Notes: generated by a model from the letters alone, not told the origin. Shown: positions 6,818-13,865, counted from the first letter of the stretch. The stretch: 17,157 nucleotides of DNA from CAZRWH01 sp964603905 (GCA_964603905.1 CAZRWH010000027.1:1-17157); one strand, 5' to 3'. Made by a program: numbers and translations.

Positions 6818-7117
6818 TTATTTAACTTTGTCCCAAACTTCTCCACCGAAAAACTCTTCAGGTGATTGATCTTCAGGAGTTGGTTTTAATGCTTCTCTGG
6901 CTGCTTCTGCTGTTACTTCTGCCAAATTTGGTATTGAAAGTGCTGCTTCTAAGCTCTCTCGTCCATGGTAATGGAAGCGTCCATGCGGTTTGTCATCAGG
7001 TGCTTGTTCTGTATCTGTTGTGTTGAGATAAGCTTCTGGGCCATGAACAGCCATGAGGTGCAATATTGAAGGTTTGTCTTGAGGGTCTTTTTCTGGCTTT
7101 TCTGGATTGTTTACCAT
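6818..7117 (-). CDS. Small soluble hypothetical protein, member 3 (first gene) of a three-gene family
   Basis: Encodes 99 residues from ATG at 7117. The frame stays open to 7198, but that extension would be translated through the clpP terminator and the promoter of this gene, so 7117 is the start. The chain is polar, with many Pro, Glu and Asp. HGPEAY (25-30) matches HFGPEAY in the last gene of the cassette. NLAEVTAEAAREAL (64-77), then EEFFGGEVWDK (87-97), match pieces of the middle gene (GLAEETAA, DFFG, GEVWDK). HGRFHYHG (45-52) is His-rich and might bind metal. There is no signal peptide or known domain. The gene lies directly downstream of clpP on the same strand but after a terminator. 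Confidence 0.65.
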   Translation of the reverse strand: MVNNPEKPEKDPQDKPSILHLMAVHGPEAYLNTTDTEQAPDDKPHGRFHYHGRESLEAALSIPNLAEVTAEAAREALKPTPEDQSPEEFFGGEVWDKVK

Positions 7118-7142
7118 TTTGTAGTTGTTAATATTGGGTTTT

Positions 7143-7151
7143 ATCTTAGCA
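7143..7151 (-). promoter_or_regulatory. Extended -10 promoter of the three-gene small-protein cassette
   Basis: The minus strand reads GTGCTAAGATAAAA. The -10 TAAGAT (7143-7148) is preceded by TGC and placed right after the T-tract of the clpP terminator. The clpP promoter has nearly the same core (GTGCTAAAATTAAA). The predicted leader to the ATG at 7117 is about 19 nt. Confidence 0.5.
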
Positions 7152-7154
7152 CAT

Positions 7155-7181
7155 AAAAAGCCCCGCCGTAAATGGCGGGGC
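7155..7181 (-). terminator. Rho-independent terminator of clpP
   Basis: A perfect 8-bp GC stem (GCCCCGCC/GGCGGGGC, arms 7160-7167 and 7174-7181) with a 6-base loop is followed on the minus strand by TTTTT. It lies about 20 bases after the clpP stop. Confidence 0.9.
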
Positions 7182-7212
7182 CTGTTATTCTCTATCATCT
7201 ATTATCTACTAG
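7182..7212. repeat. ATAGATGATAGAG-type repeat at the 3' end of clpP
   Basis: On the minus strand the last codons of clpP run into AGTAGATAATAGATGATAG and then AGAATAACAG. The start matches the repeat at the end of the LigB-like gene (AGTAGATGACAGATGACAG). Both genes thus end with Ser-Arg-stop inside the repeat. Confidence 0.5.
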
Positions 7213-7831
7213 AAACAATCTTGTCAATTAATCCATATTCAAGTGCTCTTTCTGCAGACATGAAGTTGTCTCGATCTGTGTCTTTTTCTACTTTTGCGAA
7301 TTTTTGACCTGTGTGTTTTGCAATGATGTCGTTAAGACGTTTCTTTGTATTAAGGATATGCTCTGCGTGGATTTGAATTTCTGTTGCTTGCCCTTCTACT
7401 CCTCCAAGAGGTTGGTGAATCATCACTTCAGCGTTTGGAAGTGCGAATCTTTTCCCTTTTGCTCCTCCACAAAGAAGTACAGCACCCATAGAAGCTGCCA
7501 TTCCAAGACATACTGTTGATACGTCGCATTTGATGTATTGCATTGTGTCGTAAATTGCAAGTCCAGCAGTTACATGTCCTCCTGGGCTGTGAATGTACAT
7601 TGTGATGTCTTTCTTTGGGTTTTCGTTCTCCAAGAAAAGAAGTTGCGCGATTATTAGATTTGCAACATGGCTATCTATTCCTGTGCCTAAGAAAATTATT
7701 CTGTCTTTGAGTAGGCGAGAGTAGATGTCGTAAGCGCGTTCTCCACCAACAGTTTTTTCCAGTACGGTTGGTACTAGCATGCTTGCTGCGTGTGGGTCAA
7801 ATCCGCTTTTTGTTTGTTGTGTTTGAGTCAT
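7202..7831 (-). CDS. clpP: ATP-dependent Clp protease proteolytic subunit ClpP
   Basis: Encodes 209 residues, normal for ClpP. The serine-protease triad is complete: Ser114 in GMAASMG, His139 in VMIHQP and Asp188 in DTDRDNF, with spacing equal to E. coli ClpP. Other family blocks are YSRLLKDRIIFLG (37-49), the oxyanion Gly pair in IHSPGGHVTAG (80-90), HQPLGGVEGQATEIQIHAE (139-157) and SAERALEYGLIDKI (192-205). It forms the barrel that degrades proteins delivered by ClpX or ClpC ATPases; no ATPase gene is in the window. The N-terminal 20 residues are likely a short propeptide or flexible segment. The gene has its own extended -10 promoter and a strong terminator, so it is probably monocistronic. 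The leader AAAACAATATAGAA lacks a Shine-Dalgarno sequence. Confidence 0.95.
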   Translation of the reverse strand: MTQTQQTKSGFDPHAASMLVPTVLEKTVGGERAYDIYSRLLKDRIIFLGTGIDSHVANLIIAQLLFLENENPKKDITMYIHSPGGHVTAGLAIYDTMQYIKCDVSTVCLGMAASMGAVLLCGGAKGKRFALPNAEVMIHQPLGGVEGQATEIQIHAEHILNTKKRLNDIIAKHTGQKFAKVEKDTDRDNFMSAERALEYGLIDKIVSSR

Positions 7832-7864
7832 TTCTATATTGTTTTTAGTTTTTTTACTCTTTTA

Positions 7865-7873
7865 ATTTTAGCA
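7865..7873 (-). promoter_or_regulatory. Extended -10 promoter of clpP
   Basis: The minus strand reads TTGTGCTAAAATTAAA, with -10 TAAAAT (7865-7870) preceded by TGC. No convincing -35 was found. The predicted start near 7858 gives a leader of about 27 nt. Confidence 0.5.
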
Positions 7874-7913
7874 CAAAATACGGTTCTGATTAAGAGAGGT
7901 GGGGTTGACGTGT

Positions 7914-8888
7914 TTAACGAATGCCTTCTAGCACCTTCCTTCCATTTGTTGTCGCGATATCAACTAATGCGTCTACGTCGTAGAATCGGCATGCTTCTAT
8001 GATGAAAAGAAGTTCTGTGAATACATCTCCATCGATAAATGGACAGAAGTAATCGCATACATTGTCGACTCCAAGTGCGACCGTGACTCCTGCTTCAACC
8101 AGTTGTGGTACTGGCGCTAGAGAGTTATGTACAGGCGCCATTTTGTCTCGCATTTGAACCCCGTCGATCATTGCGCGAGGACAAACGATCACTGGCATCT
8201 CAGCTTCTTTTATAAGCTTTATGACTGACATCATGTAGTCGTCTTCTTGAGCTGCAAGTGAACATGCGTGAACTGCGTTTACACGACCTTGTAGGCTGTG
8301 CTCGATGACTTTGCGGGCTAGAAGTTCGGTGTCCTTTTCGTCTGGATCGTTGTTTTGGTCGATGTGAACGTCTACGGTTTTGCCGTGTTTCTTTGCCATC
8401 TCGAAGATGTAGTCGAGGTGCTCTGCTTGGTTAGGTCTGTCGCGAGAGGGAAGTCCTCCGAGTACGTCGACATATGGTGCCGCTTTTTCGATCCATTCTT
8501 TGGCTTTTGGGTCTAGTGCACCTTCGAGTACTTGTGAACAGATTTGAATTTCGATTTGGTCCTTGTATTTCTCTTTTACTTCCAAAGCCGCCTCAACGCA
8601 CATCATCCCAACAGTGTTGTCTACATCTATATTAGTTCTGGTGATTGTAGATCCTTGGTTGATCATGTTTTCTGCGCTGATGCACATTCTTTCGATCAGG
8701 TTCTCGTGTGTGTATTTAGCCTTAACATCTTTCCAAAGATCCCATTTGACCTCCATGCTATCAAGTGTCATTGCTAGGGTTTCTGGAGTTATAACGTATG
8801 CTTTGTCGAAATGGGCATGGCAAGATACTATTCCACCTTTTTCTGCTATGCGCTGGCGGAGTAGTCCTTGTAGATCGTATTTTTGCAT
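7914..8888 (-). CDS. Cytosine-deaminase-like metal-dependent amidohydrolase (barrel-only)
   Basis: Encodes 324 residues alignable by eye with the barrel of E. coli CodA. Metal-site motifs are HAHFDKA (24-30, HxH), DVHIDQ (173-178, His175), AVHACS (205-210, His207) and GVDNVCDYF (273-281, Asp275). CodA reads HVHLD, DVHCDE, ASHTTA and GHDDVFD at these places. Two differences matter. Gln178 stands where CodA has the proton-shuttling Glu217, and TRTNIDV (83-89) has Asn where CodA has His. The protein also lacks the flanking beta-sandwich strands: it begins just before the first barrel strand and ends soon after the last motif. It may act on another amide or amine substrate than cytosine. The gene has its own promoter and overlaps no neighbour. 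Confidence 0.75.
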   Translation of the reverse strand: MQKYDLQGLLRQRIAEKGGIVSCHAHFDKAYVITPETLAMTLDSMEVKWDLWKDVKAKYTHENLIERMCISAENMINQGSTITRTNIDVDNTVGMMCVEAALEVKEKYKDQIEIQICSQVLEGALDPKAKEWIEKAAPYVDVLGGLPSRDRPNQAEHLDYIFEMAKKHGKTVDVHIDQNNDPDEKDTELLARKVIEHSLQGRVNAVHACSLAAQEDDYMMSVIKLIKEAEMPVIVCPRAMIDGVQMRDKMAPVHNSLAPVPQLVEAGVTVALGVDNVCDYFCPFIDGDVFTELLFIIEACRFYDVDALVDIATTNGRKVLEGIR

Positions 8889-8917
8889 GTTTGTGTGCTT
8901 AAGTTTTTTCTTGGATT

Positions 8918-8926
8918 ACTATATCA
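8918..8926 (-). promoter_or_regulatory. Extended -10 promoter of the amidohydrolase gene
   Basis: The minus strand reads TGTGATATAGTAA, with -10 TATAGT (8918-8923) preceded by TGA. No -35 is visible at 17 bases. The predicted leader is about 22 nt (CTTAAGCACACAAAC before the ATG). Confidence 0.5.
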
Positions 8927-8936
8927 CAAACATTTT

Positions 8937-9572
8937 TTAGATTTCCAGTGCGCCTTCTCGTGCACTTTCTATTACTGATCCAATTGCACTTTCTCCTGCT
9001 TGTTGTTTTGCCTTAACGCTTAGCATTCTTCGTTCTGCTCGTTCCTTCATTGCTGGAAGTATATCTGCAAGTAATGTAAAAATCGTTTTTGCAAGTTGAG
9101 ATGTTCGCGCCCATTCGTCTAGCTTGGCACCTTCAGGATGGCTGCGGAATGCATGCGCGATAGCGATTTCGTATATAGCTTGCGCTTTTGCGTTGTAATC
9201 TTCAGTAGATCTAACGGTCTCAGTTAATGCAGGTGTTGTTAATTCATCAATGATAGATGTGCCTATTAATGTGTAAACTTCTACTGCGTGTTCTGGTCCT
9301 AGAATTGGTCCTAGCTCTAGTAATAGTCTTCTTTTTGCCTCTTTTAATGTTAATTCTGCTTGGCTTAGCATTTGTGCTGGTGCTTCGTACTCAGGTTTGG
9401 ATTCCCATGCTGGATCCCCGGCTTCTATTTGGTGAAAAAGCTCTGCTGCATCTCCGTCTAGCATTGGAGATCCTTCTAGCCCTGGGTTTTCTGATAATAT
9501 TTGAGCTATAAGAGCATCATGTATTTGTTGGGTTGGTGTTCTTTTAGCTTGATCTTGTGTTTCGAGCGACAT
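8937..9572 (-). CDS. Hypothetical helical protein, function unknown
   Basis: Encodes 211 residues. There is no signal peptide and no transmembrane helix. The chain is predicted almost wholly helical. A polar N-terminal part (1-65) holds QDQAKRTPTQQIHDALIAQI. A Leu/Glu/Lys-rich helix follows at about 66-92 (QMLSQAELTLKEAKRRLLLE), then two or more hydrophobic amphipathic helices (95-115, 126-145, 155-173), and a basic helix (174-192) ending in an Ala/Gly/Ser-rich tail. I do not recognise the family. A coiled-coil or helical-bundle role is possible but not shown. It lies between argH and the amidohydrolase gene, each with its own promoter, so context says little. The leader TTAACAAAAAGAAC lacks a Shine-Dalgarno sequence. 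Confidence 0.7.
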   Translation of the reverse strand: MSLETQDQAKRTPTQQIHDALIAQILSENPGLEGSPMLDGDAAELFHQIEAGDPAWESKPEYEAPAQMLSQAELTLKEAKRRLLLELGPILGPEHAVEVYTLIGTSIIDELTTPALTETVRSTEDYNAKAQAIYEIAIAHAFRSHPEGAKLDEWARTSQLAKTIFTLLADILPAMKERAERRMLSVKAKQQAGESAIGSVIESAREGALEI

Positions 9573-9600
9573 GTTCTTTTTGTTAAAGATTTAGGACAAA

Positions 9601-9629
9601 ATCATATCGCTAGTGGCGATGTTTTACAA
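9601..9629 (-). promoter_or_regulatory. Promoter of the helical hypothetical gene with a palindrome in its spacer
   Basis: The minus strand holds TTGTAA (9624-9629), a 17-base spacer and TATGAT (9601-9606). The spacer contains the inverted repeat ATCGC-cacta-GCGAT (9606-9620), placed where a repressor could bind. The same hairpin might instead be a weak end signal for argH. Confidence 0.45.
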
Positions 9630-9651
9630 AAATAACGAGTTGCGGATCGCT

Positions 9652-10983
9652 TTATTTTGTGATCAAGTCTTTGATTTCGGCTTCGACTTTGTCCAGTCCA
9701 AGATTTCCTGTTCCCCCTTGATGGATAGACATTTTTAGCATTTCACGGACGTCGTCTTCGGTTACGTCGATTTTGTCGATGTTTGATCCAATTTCTCGGT
9801 AAGCGTCGCGGAAAGTCATTCCTTCCTTAACCTTTTCGAAAGCCTTGTGTGCTGCGAAAAGTCCTGGGCATCCAAGCATCGAATCCATTAGGACCCTTTC
9901 GTTTGGTTCAATGTTGTCGATAATTACAGCCATTGCTTCTAGAGACATTTCTGTGTATTTGAGTCCTAGGAATAGTGGGCGTTTGATTTCTTGTCCGTCA
10001 CGGTGGTATCCAGATATCTTATTAAGGATGTTCATAGTCATCTCTTGTCTGCAGGCAAGTACTGTTGCTGTTCTTCCACGAATCAGTTCTCCGACATCAA
10101 GGTTTTTCTTCTGTGGCATGATAGACGATCCTGTTGAGATGCTGTCATCCATGTTGAAGAATTGGAATTCTTGAGTTGTGAAGAAAAGCAAATCGCATGC
10201 CAATCTATTTAGGGTAAGCATGATTTGGCAGCAAGCTTCTAATACAAGTCCTTCGATTTTTCCACGTGAGTTGTGGCAATAGATCACGTTGTTTTGTGTT
10301 TTGGCGAAGCCAATTTCTTTTGAAAGCCAATCTCTATCAAAGTCAAAAGGTGATCCGTATCCTGCTCCTGATCCAAGAGGGTTTTGATCTACGATCTCTT
10401 CTTGAATAGCGATCAATAATTTGGCGTCGTCCATTAAACTCTCTGCAAAAGCACCCATCCATGTTCCAACTGTTGTTGGCATAGCTTTTTGCATGTGTGT
10501 GTATCCTGGCATTGGTACCATTTCGTATTTTTTGGCGAAATCCAAGCATTTCAATGCTAGCTCGAGAGTTTTTTCGCGAAGTGAAACAGATCGATTTTTA
10601 AGGAACCACCTCATCATTACTAGTACTTGGTCGTTTCTTGAACGTCCTGTGTGGATTTTTTTACCTGTGTCACCGAATTTTTCTATTAAGTAGTCCTCAA
10701 TCTTTGTGTGTGAATCTTCGTCTTCAACTCTTAATATAAACTCTCCTTTATTATATAGGTCTAAAATTTCGTCTAATCCTTGTTCTAGTTGAGTTAGCTC
10801 TTCTTTTGTTAAAAGGTCGTGTTTTTCTAGCATTCTTGCATAACATCTGCTGCACCATACGTCATCAGGTATCATTTCTTGATCGTAAAGGATGTCTTCT
10901 CCTGCGTTGTACTCTTCAACTGTGCGGTTTAAAGCAACTACTTTGTTTTTATGCCAAATCTTTTTCTTTATTGGGTCGGCCAT
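9652..10983 (-). CDS. argH: Argininosuccinate lyase
   Basis: Encodes 443 residues, slightly shorter than E. coli ArgH (457). Signatures of the fumarase/aspartase superfamily in its ArgH form are present: HTGRSRNDQ (111-119), GYTHMQKAMPTT (160-171, with the catalytic-region His163) and the mobile signature loop GSSIMPQKKN (285-294), then LDVGELIRG. The loop has Leu295 where ArgH usually has Pro (QKKNPD). The C-terminus keeps HQGGTGNLGLDKV (421-433). The enzyme splits argininosuccinate into arginine and fumarate and works as a homotetramer in the cytoplasm. No other arginine gene (argG, argF) is in the window. A weak TACAAT at 11019-11024 could be its promoter, divergent from the rRNA promoter. 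The leader ACCCACAAACAAA has no Shine-Dalgarno sequence. Confidence 0.93.
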   Translation of the reverse strand: MADPIKKKIWHKNKVVALNRTVEEYNAGEDILYDQEMIPDDVWCSRCYARMLEKHDLLTKEELTQLEQGLDEILDLYNKGEFILRVEDEDSHTKIEDYLIEKFGDTGKKIHTGRSRNDQVLVMMRWFLKNRSVSLREKTLELALKCLDFAKKYEMVPMPGYTHMQKAMPTTVGTWMGAFAESLMDDAKLLIAIQEEIVDQNPLGSGAGYGSPFDFDRDWLSKEIGFAKTQNNVIYCHNSRGKIEGLVLEACCQIMLTLNRLACDLLFFTTQEFQFFNMDDSISTGSSIMPQKKNLDVGELIRGRTATVLACRQEMTMNILNKISGYHRDGQEIKRPLFLGLKYTEMSLEAMAVIIDNIEPNERVLMDSMLGCPGLFAAHKAFEKVKEGMTFRDAYREIGSNIDKIDVTEDDVREMLKMSIHQGGTGNLGLDKVEAEIKDLITK

Positions 10984-11065
10984 TTTGTTTGTGGGTTAGT
11001 AAGGCAATTTTCCGCCTCATTGTAGATGTAATTTAATCTAAATAAAAGTTTTTTTAAAAAAAGAT

Positions 11066-11093
11066 TTGACAATAGGTTTTCCCTTGGTAGAAT
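11066..11093 (+). promoter_or_regulatory. rRNA promoter upstream of 16S
   Basis: A perfect -35 TTGACA (11066-11071), a 16-base spacer and -10 TAGAAT (11088-11093) preceded by TGG (extended -10). An A/T-tract resembling an UP element lies just upstream (11041-11062). Start near 11100. Confidence 0.85.
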
Positions 11094-11128
11094 GGCGTAG
11101 CCTTTTTCTAGCGAAGGGGGCCAGAATC

Positions 11129-11143
11129 CGCTCCTTAACAATT
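11129..11143 (+). promoter_or_regulatory. boxA-like antitermination site
   Basis: CGCTCCTTAACAATT closely matches the rRNA boxA of E. coli (TGCTCTTTAACAATT), the NusB/S10 loading site. It overlaps the 5' arm of the pre-16S processing stem. Confidence 0.6.
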
Positions 11144-11164
11144 GGAATGTAATAGAGAAAACTC
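11133..11164 (+). other. 5' arm of the pre-16S processing stem
   Basis: The arm begins CCTTAACAATTGGAATG and is complementary to 12815-12847 across the whole 16S gene, with one A-C mismatch, G-U pairs and a small bulge near the end. Such a stem is the usual RNase III substrate that releases pre-16S. A second small hairpin (ATTAACG/CGTTAAT) lies between this arm and the 16S start. Confidence 0.8.
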
Positions 11165-11237
11165 GTCAATTTCTTTTGAAATTAATTTTTTCTCACAATT
11201 AACGATAACGTTAATATTGAAGTGAGGATTAAATCTC

Positions 11238-12698
<1,461 letters not shown>

Positions 12699-12931
12699 CT
12701 AGGGAGACTATCTGTAACTCGAAAGGGTTACAGCTCTCAGGTCGACATCTCTTCGGAGATGTTTGGAAGTCAGCAATGACTTCTCCCTTCGGTCAAAAGC
12801 CGAAGTAAAATAAAGAGTTTCTCTCTATTACATTCTGATTGTCAAGGTAGTGGCGAGGGTCGCGGTCCGAAGCGAAGTCGGAATCGCGCTTTCGACGTAG
12901 TGCAGAAGATCAAGAGGCCCCCCATTGAAGG
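12699..12931 (+). other. Structured spacer after 16S
   Basis: No gene is seen here. The spacer holds several perfect or near-perfect small hairpins: TGTAACTCGAAAGGGTTACA (12712-12731), GACATCTCTTCGGAGATGTT (12744-12763), GAAGTC/GACTTC (12767-12784) and TCCGA/TCGGA (12868-12884). Within it lies the 3' arm of the pre-16S stem. Confidence 0.7.
12815..12847 (+). other. 3' arm of the pre-16S processing stem
   Basis: Pairs with 11133-11164 to enclose the 16S gene. Core pairing is CTCTATTACATTC with GAATGTAATAGAG. The two arms share no function other than this fold. Confidence 0.8.
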
Positions 12932-12966
12932 GACGACCTAAGAGGCGACATAGAGTCGTCTTTTTT
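12932..12966 (+). terminator. Candidate terminator after 16S
   Basis: GACGAC (12932-12937) pairs with GTCGTC (12955-12960), directly followed by six T. The stem is short and the loop long (17 bases), so strength is uncertain. A boxA-modified polymerase might read through it. Confidence 0.5.
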
Positions 12967-13007
12967 GTTATTTGTCATCTGTTAATTAGTTCTTTTTGAT
13001 TTTTTAT

Positions 13008-13036
13008 TTGACTCGGGAACATGTTTTCATTAAAGT
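13008..13036 (+). promoter_or_regulatory. Candidate promoter for the tRNA-Ile/tRNA-Ala pair
   Basis: TTGACT (13008-13013), a 17-base spacer and TAAAGT (13031-13036) end about 32 bases before tRNA-Ile. The -35 matches 5/6 and the -10 matches 4/6. Together with the terminator-like hairpin upstream, it suggests the tRNAs may be transcribed separately. Confidence 0.35.
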
Positions 13037-13067
13037 GCTTTTTGCTGTTTGAAAAAACAAAGATTGT

Positions 13068-13144
13068 GGGCGAGTAGCTCAGGTGGTTAGAGCGCGTCGC
13101 TGATAACGACGAGGTCGGAGGTTCAAGTCCTCCCTCGCCCACCA
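13068..13144 (+). tRNA. ileT: tRNA-Ile(GAT), CCA encoded
   Basis: A 77-nt cloverleaf: acceptor GGGCGAG/CTCGCCC, D-arm GCTCAGGTGGTTAGAGC, anticodon stem CGTCG/CGACG with loop CTGATAA, T-arm GGAGGTTCAAGTCCTCC, then ACCA. The anticodon GAT reads Ile. It sits between the rRNA genes, as in many bacteria. Confidence 0.97.
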
Positions 13145-13150
13145 CTTGGC

Positions 13151-13250
13151 TAGTTGTAGCAAGTAGTGGTAGTTGTAGAGATGGAGTGATTTCTATTCCT
13201 ATAAAAACTCACCATTCACTACTACTACAACTATTACCACCACTACCTAT
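13151..13250. repeat. Low-complexity inverted repeat between the two tRNA genes
   Basis: GTAGTGGTAGTTGTAG (13163-13178) is an imperfect inverted match to CTACAACTATTACCACCACTAC's 3' part and core (13225-13246). The outer parts are made of GTAGT/ACTAC units. The same unit type follows rimK (5339-5367). In the transcript the arms could fold into a hairpin separating the tRNAs. Confidence 0.55.
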
Positions 13251-13253
13251 CAT

Positions 13254-13330
13254 GGGGCCGTAGCTCAGTTGGCTAGAGCGCCGCGTTTGCACCGCGGAGG
13301 TCAGGAGTTCGACTCTCCTCGGCTCCACCA
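13254..13330 (+). tRNA. alaT: tRNA-Ala(TGC), CCA encoded
   Basis: A 77-nt cloverleaf: acceptor GGGGCCG/CGGCTCC (one G-U), D-arm GCTCAGTTGGCTAGAGC, anticodon stem CCGCG/CGCGG with loop TTTGCAC, T-arm AGGAGTTCGACTCTCCT, then ACCA. The anticodon TGC reads Ala. It is followed immediately by a terminator hairpin. Confidence 0.97.
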
Positions 13331-13333
13331 TTG

Positions 13334-13396
13334 AAAAGGATTTTACAGACTCCTGCACTAATATATACGTTTAGTCGTCTGTGAAATCCTTTTTTG
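13334..13396 (+). terminator. Strong terminator after tRNA-Ala
   Basis: A 17-bp stem (13334-13350 with 13377-13393, one G-U) with a 26-base loop ends in a run of T. It lies 3 bases after the tRNA-Ala CCA end. The A/T flanks make it nearly symmetrical, so it could work in both directions. The loop holds the 27-nt repeat. Confidence 0.8.
13350..13376 (+). repeat. 27-nt direct repeat, copy 1 (in a terminator loop)
   Basis: CTCCTGCACTAATATATACG followed by TTTAGTC. It is identical to copy 2 except for one base (T/C at position 5). It contains a short inverted pair ACTAA/TTAGT. Confidence 0.8.
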
Positions 13397-13434
13397 TTTG
13401 CTGATTGTATTTTGCTGGTGCAAAATGTTGTTAG

Positions 13435-13461
13435 CTCCCGCACTAATATATACGTTTAGTC
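13435..13461 (+). repeat. 27-nt direct repeat, copy 2 (in a weaker T-tailed hairpin)
   Basis: CTCCCGCACTAATATATACG followed by TTTAGTC, 85 bases after copy 1. Its flanks (AAAA-TG-TTGTT upstream, AAGCAATTTT downstream) can pair with a bulge, and a run of seven T follows, so it also sits in a terminator-like loop. Confidence 0.75.
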
Positions 13462-13482
13462 ATTAAGCAATTTTTTTGTATG

Positions 13483-13491
13483 TGATATATT
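13483..13491 (+). promoter_or_regulatory. Extended -10 promoter of the small membrane-protein gene
   Basis: TGATATATT (13483-13491), with -10 TATATT preceded by TGA, matches the extended -10 pattern of other genes in the window. The predicted start near 13498 gives a leader of about 22 nt. Confidence 0.45.
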
Positions 13492-13519
13492 GTCTTTGGT
13501 ATTTTTACTTAAAACAAAA

Positions 13520-13756
13520 ATGAATCAATATATTGCAGGCTTTATAATGATGGTCGCGGGTATCCTTCTTTTGGTATATCGCGAGAAGGTAAAAGAGTTC
13601 ACTGGGAACATAGATTTTGCCGAAGAGAAGCTTGGGGTAGGGGGGACGTGGACTTTTTATGCTCTTTTGGGGCTAGGGCTATTTATGTTCGGATTGACGT
13701 GGTTAACAGGTACAGCGCAGTCGTTTTTTGAGAGTTTCTTTGGCAAGTTTTTCTAA
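13520..13756 (+). CDS. Small two-helix membrane protein between tRNA-Ala and 23S
   Basis: Encodes 78 residues from ATG at 13520. An in-frame TTG at 13490 is rejected because it overlaps the promoter. Two hydrophobic helices (about 4-20 and 45-67) flank a charged loop, YREKVKEFTGNIDFAEEKLG (20-39), followed by a Gly-rich turn (VGGTW). The end is Phe-rich (SFFESFFGKFF). I do not recognise the family; it has the look of a small bacterial inner-membrane protein. The leader TTACTTAAAACAAAA is the A/C-rich type found before other genes here. It lies inside the rRNA region on the same strand, with its own promoter and a terminator upstream. This supports its being a real gene and the rRNA operon being interrupted. 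Confidence 0.75.
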   Translation: MNQYIAGFIMMVAGILLLVYREKVKEFTGNIDFAEEKLGVGGTWTFYALLGLGLFMFGLTWLTGTAQSFFESFFGKFF

Positions 13757-13793
13757 TTTTGGCAAGCATTTAAAAGTTTTTTTGTAAAATCTG

Positions 13794-13822
13794 TTGACAT
13801 GGGCTATCTGCGTCAATATAAT
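13794..13822 (+). promoter_or_regulatory. Perfect-consensus promoter upstream of 23S
   Basis: TTGACA (13794-13799), exactly 17 bases, then TATAAT (13817-13822). An A/T-rich stretch precedes the -35. Transcription should begin near 13830. This is the best promoter by consensus in the window. Confidence 0.85.
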
Positions 13823-13865
13823 GCCTTCGCTTTTTGATTATTTAAACCTTATTTTTTGACTCTTT

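Noticed and set aside
7118..7198. Longer start (ATG at 7198) for the first small-protein gene
   Set aside because: The extension would cross the clpP terminator and this gene's own promoter.
841..10983. Genetic code 25 (TGA as glycine)
   Set aside because: All long frames are intact without internal TGA, and TGA ends the PrsW and LigB-like genes at sensible places.
13350..13461. CRISPR-like array (27-nt repeat, 58-nt gap)
   Set aside because: Only two copies, the gap is longer than normal spacers, each copy lies in a T-tailed hairpin, and no cas gene is present.
13254..13470. Integrated element at the 3' end of tRNA-Ala
   Set aside because: The 27-nt repeat is not a copy of the tRNA end, and there is no integrase or phage gene before 23S.
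13490..13519. TTG start giving 88 residues for the spacer membrane protein
   Set aside because: It overlaps the -10 element. ATG at 13520 has the A/C-rich leader seen in other genes and starts right at the first helix.
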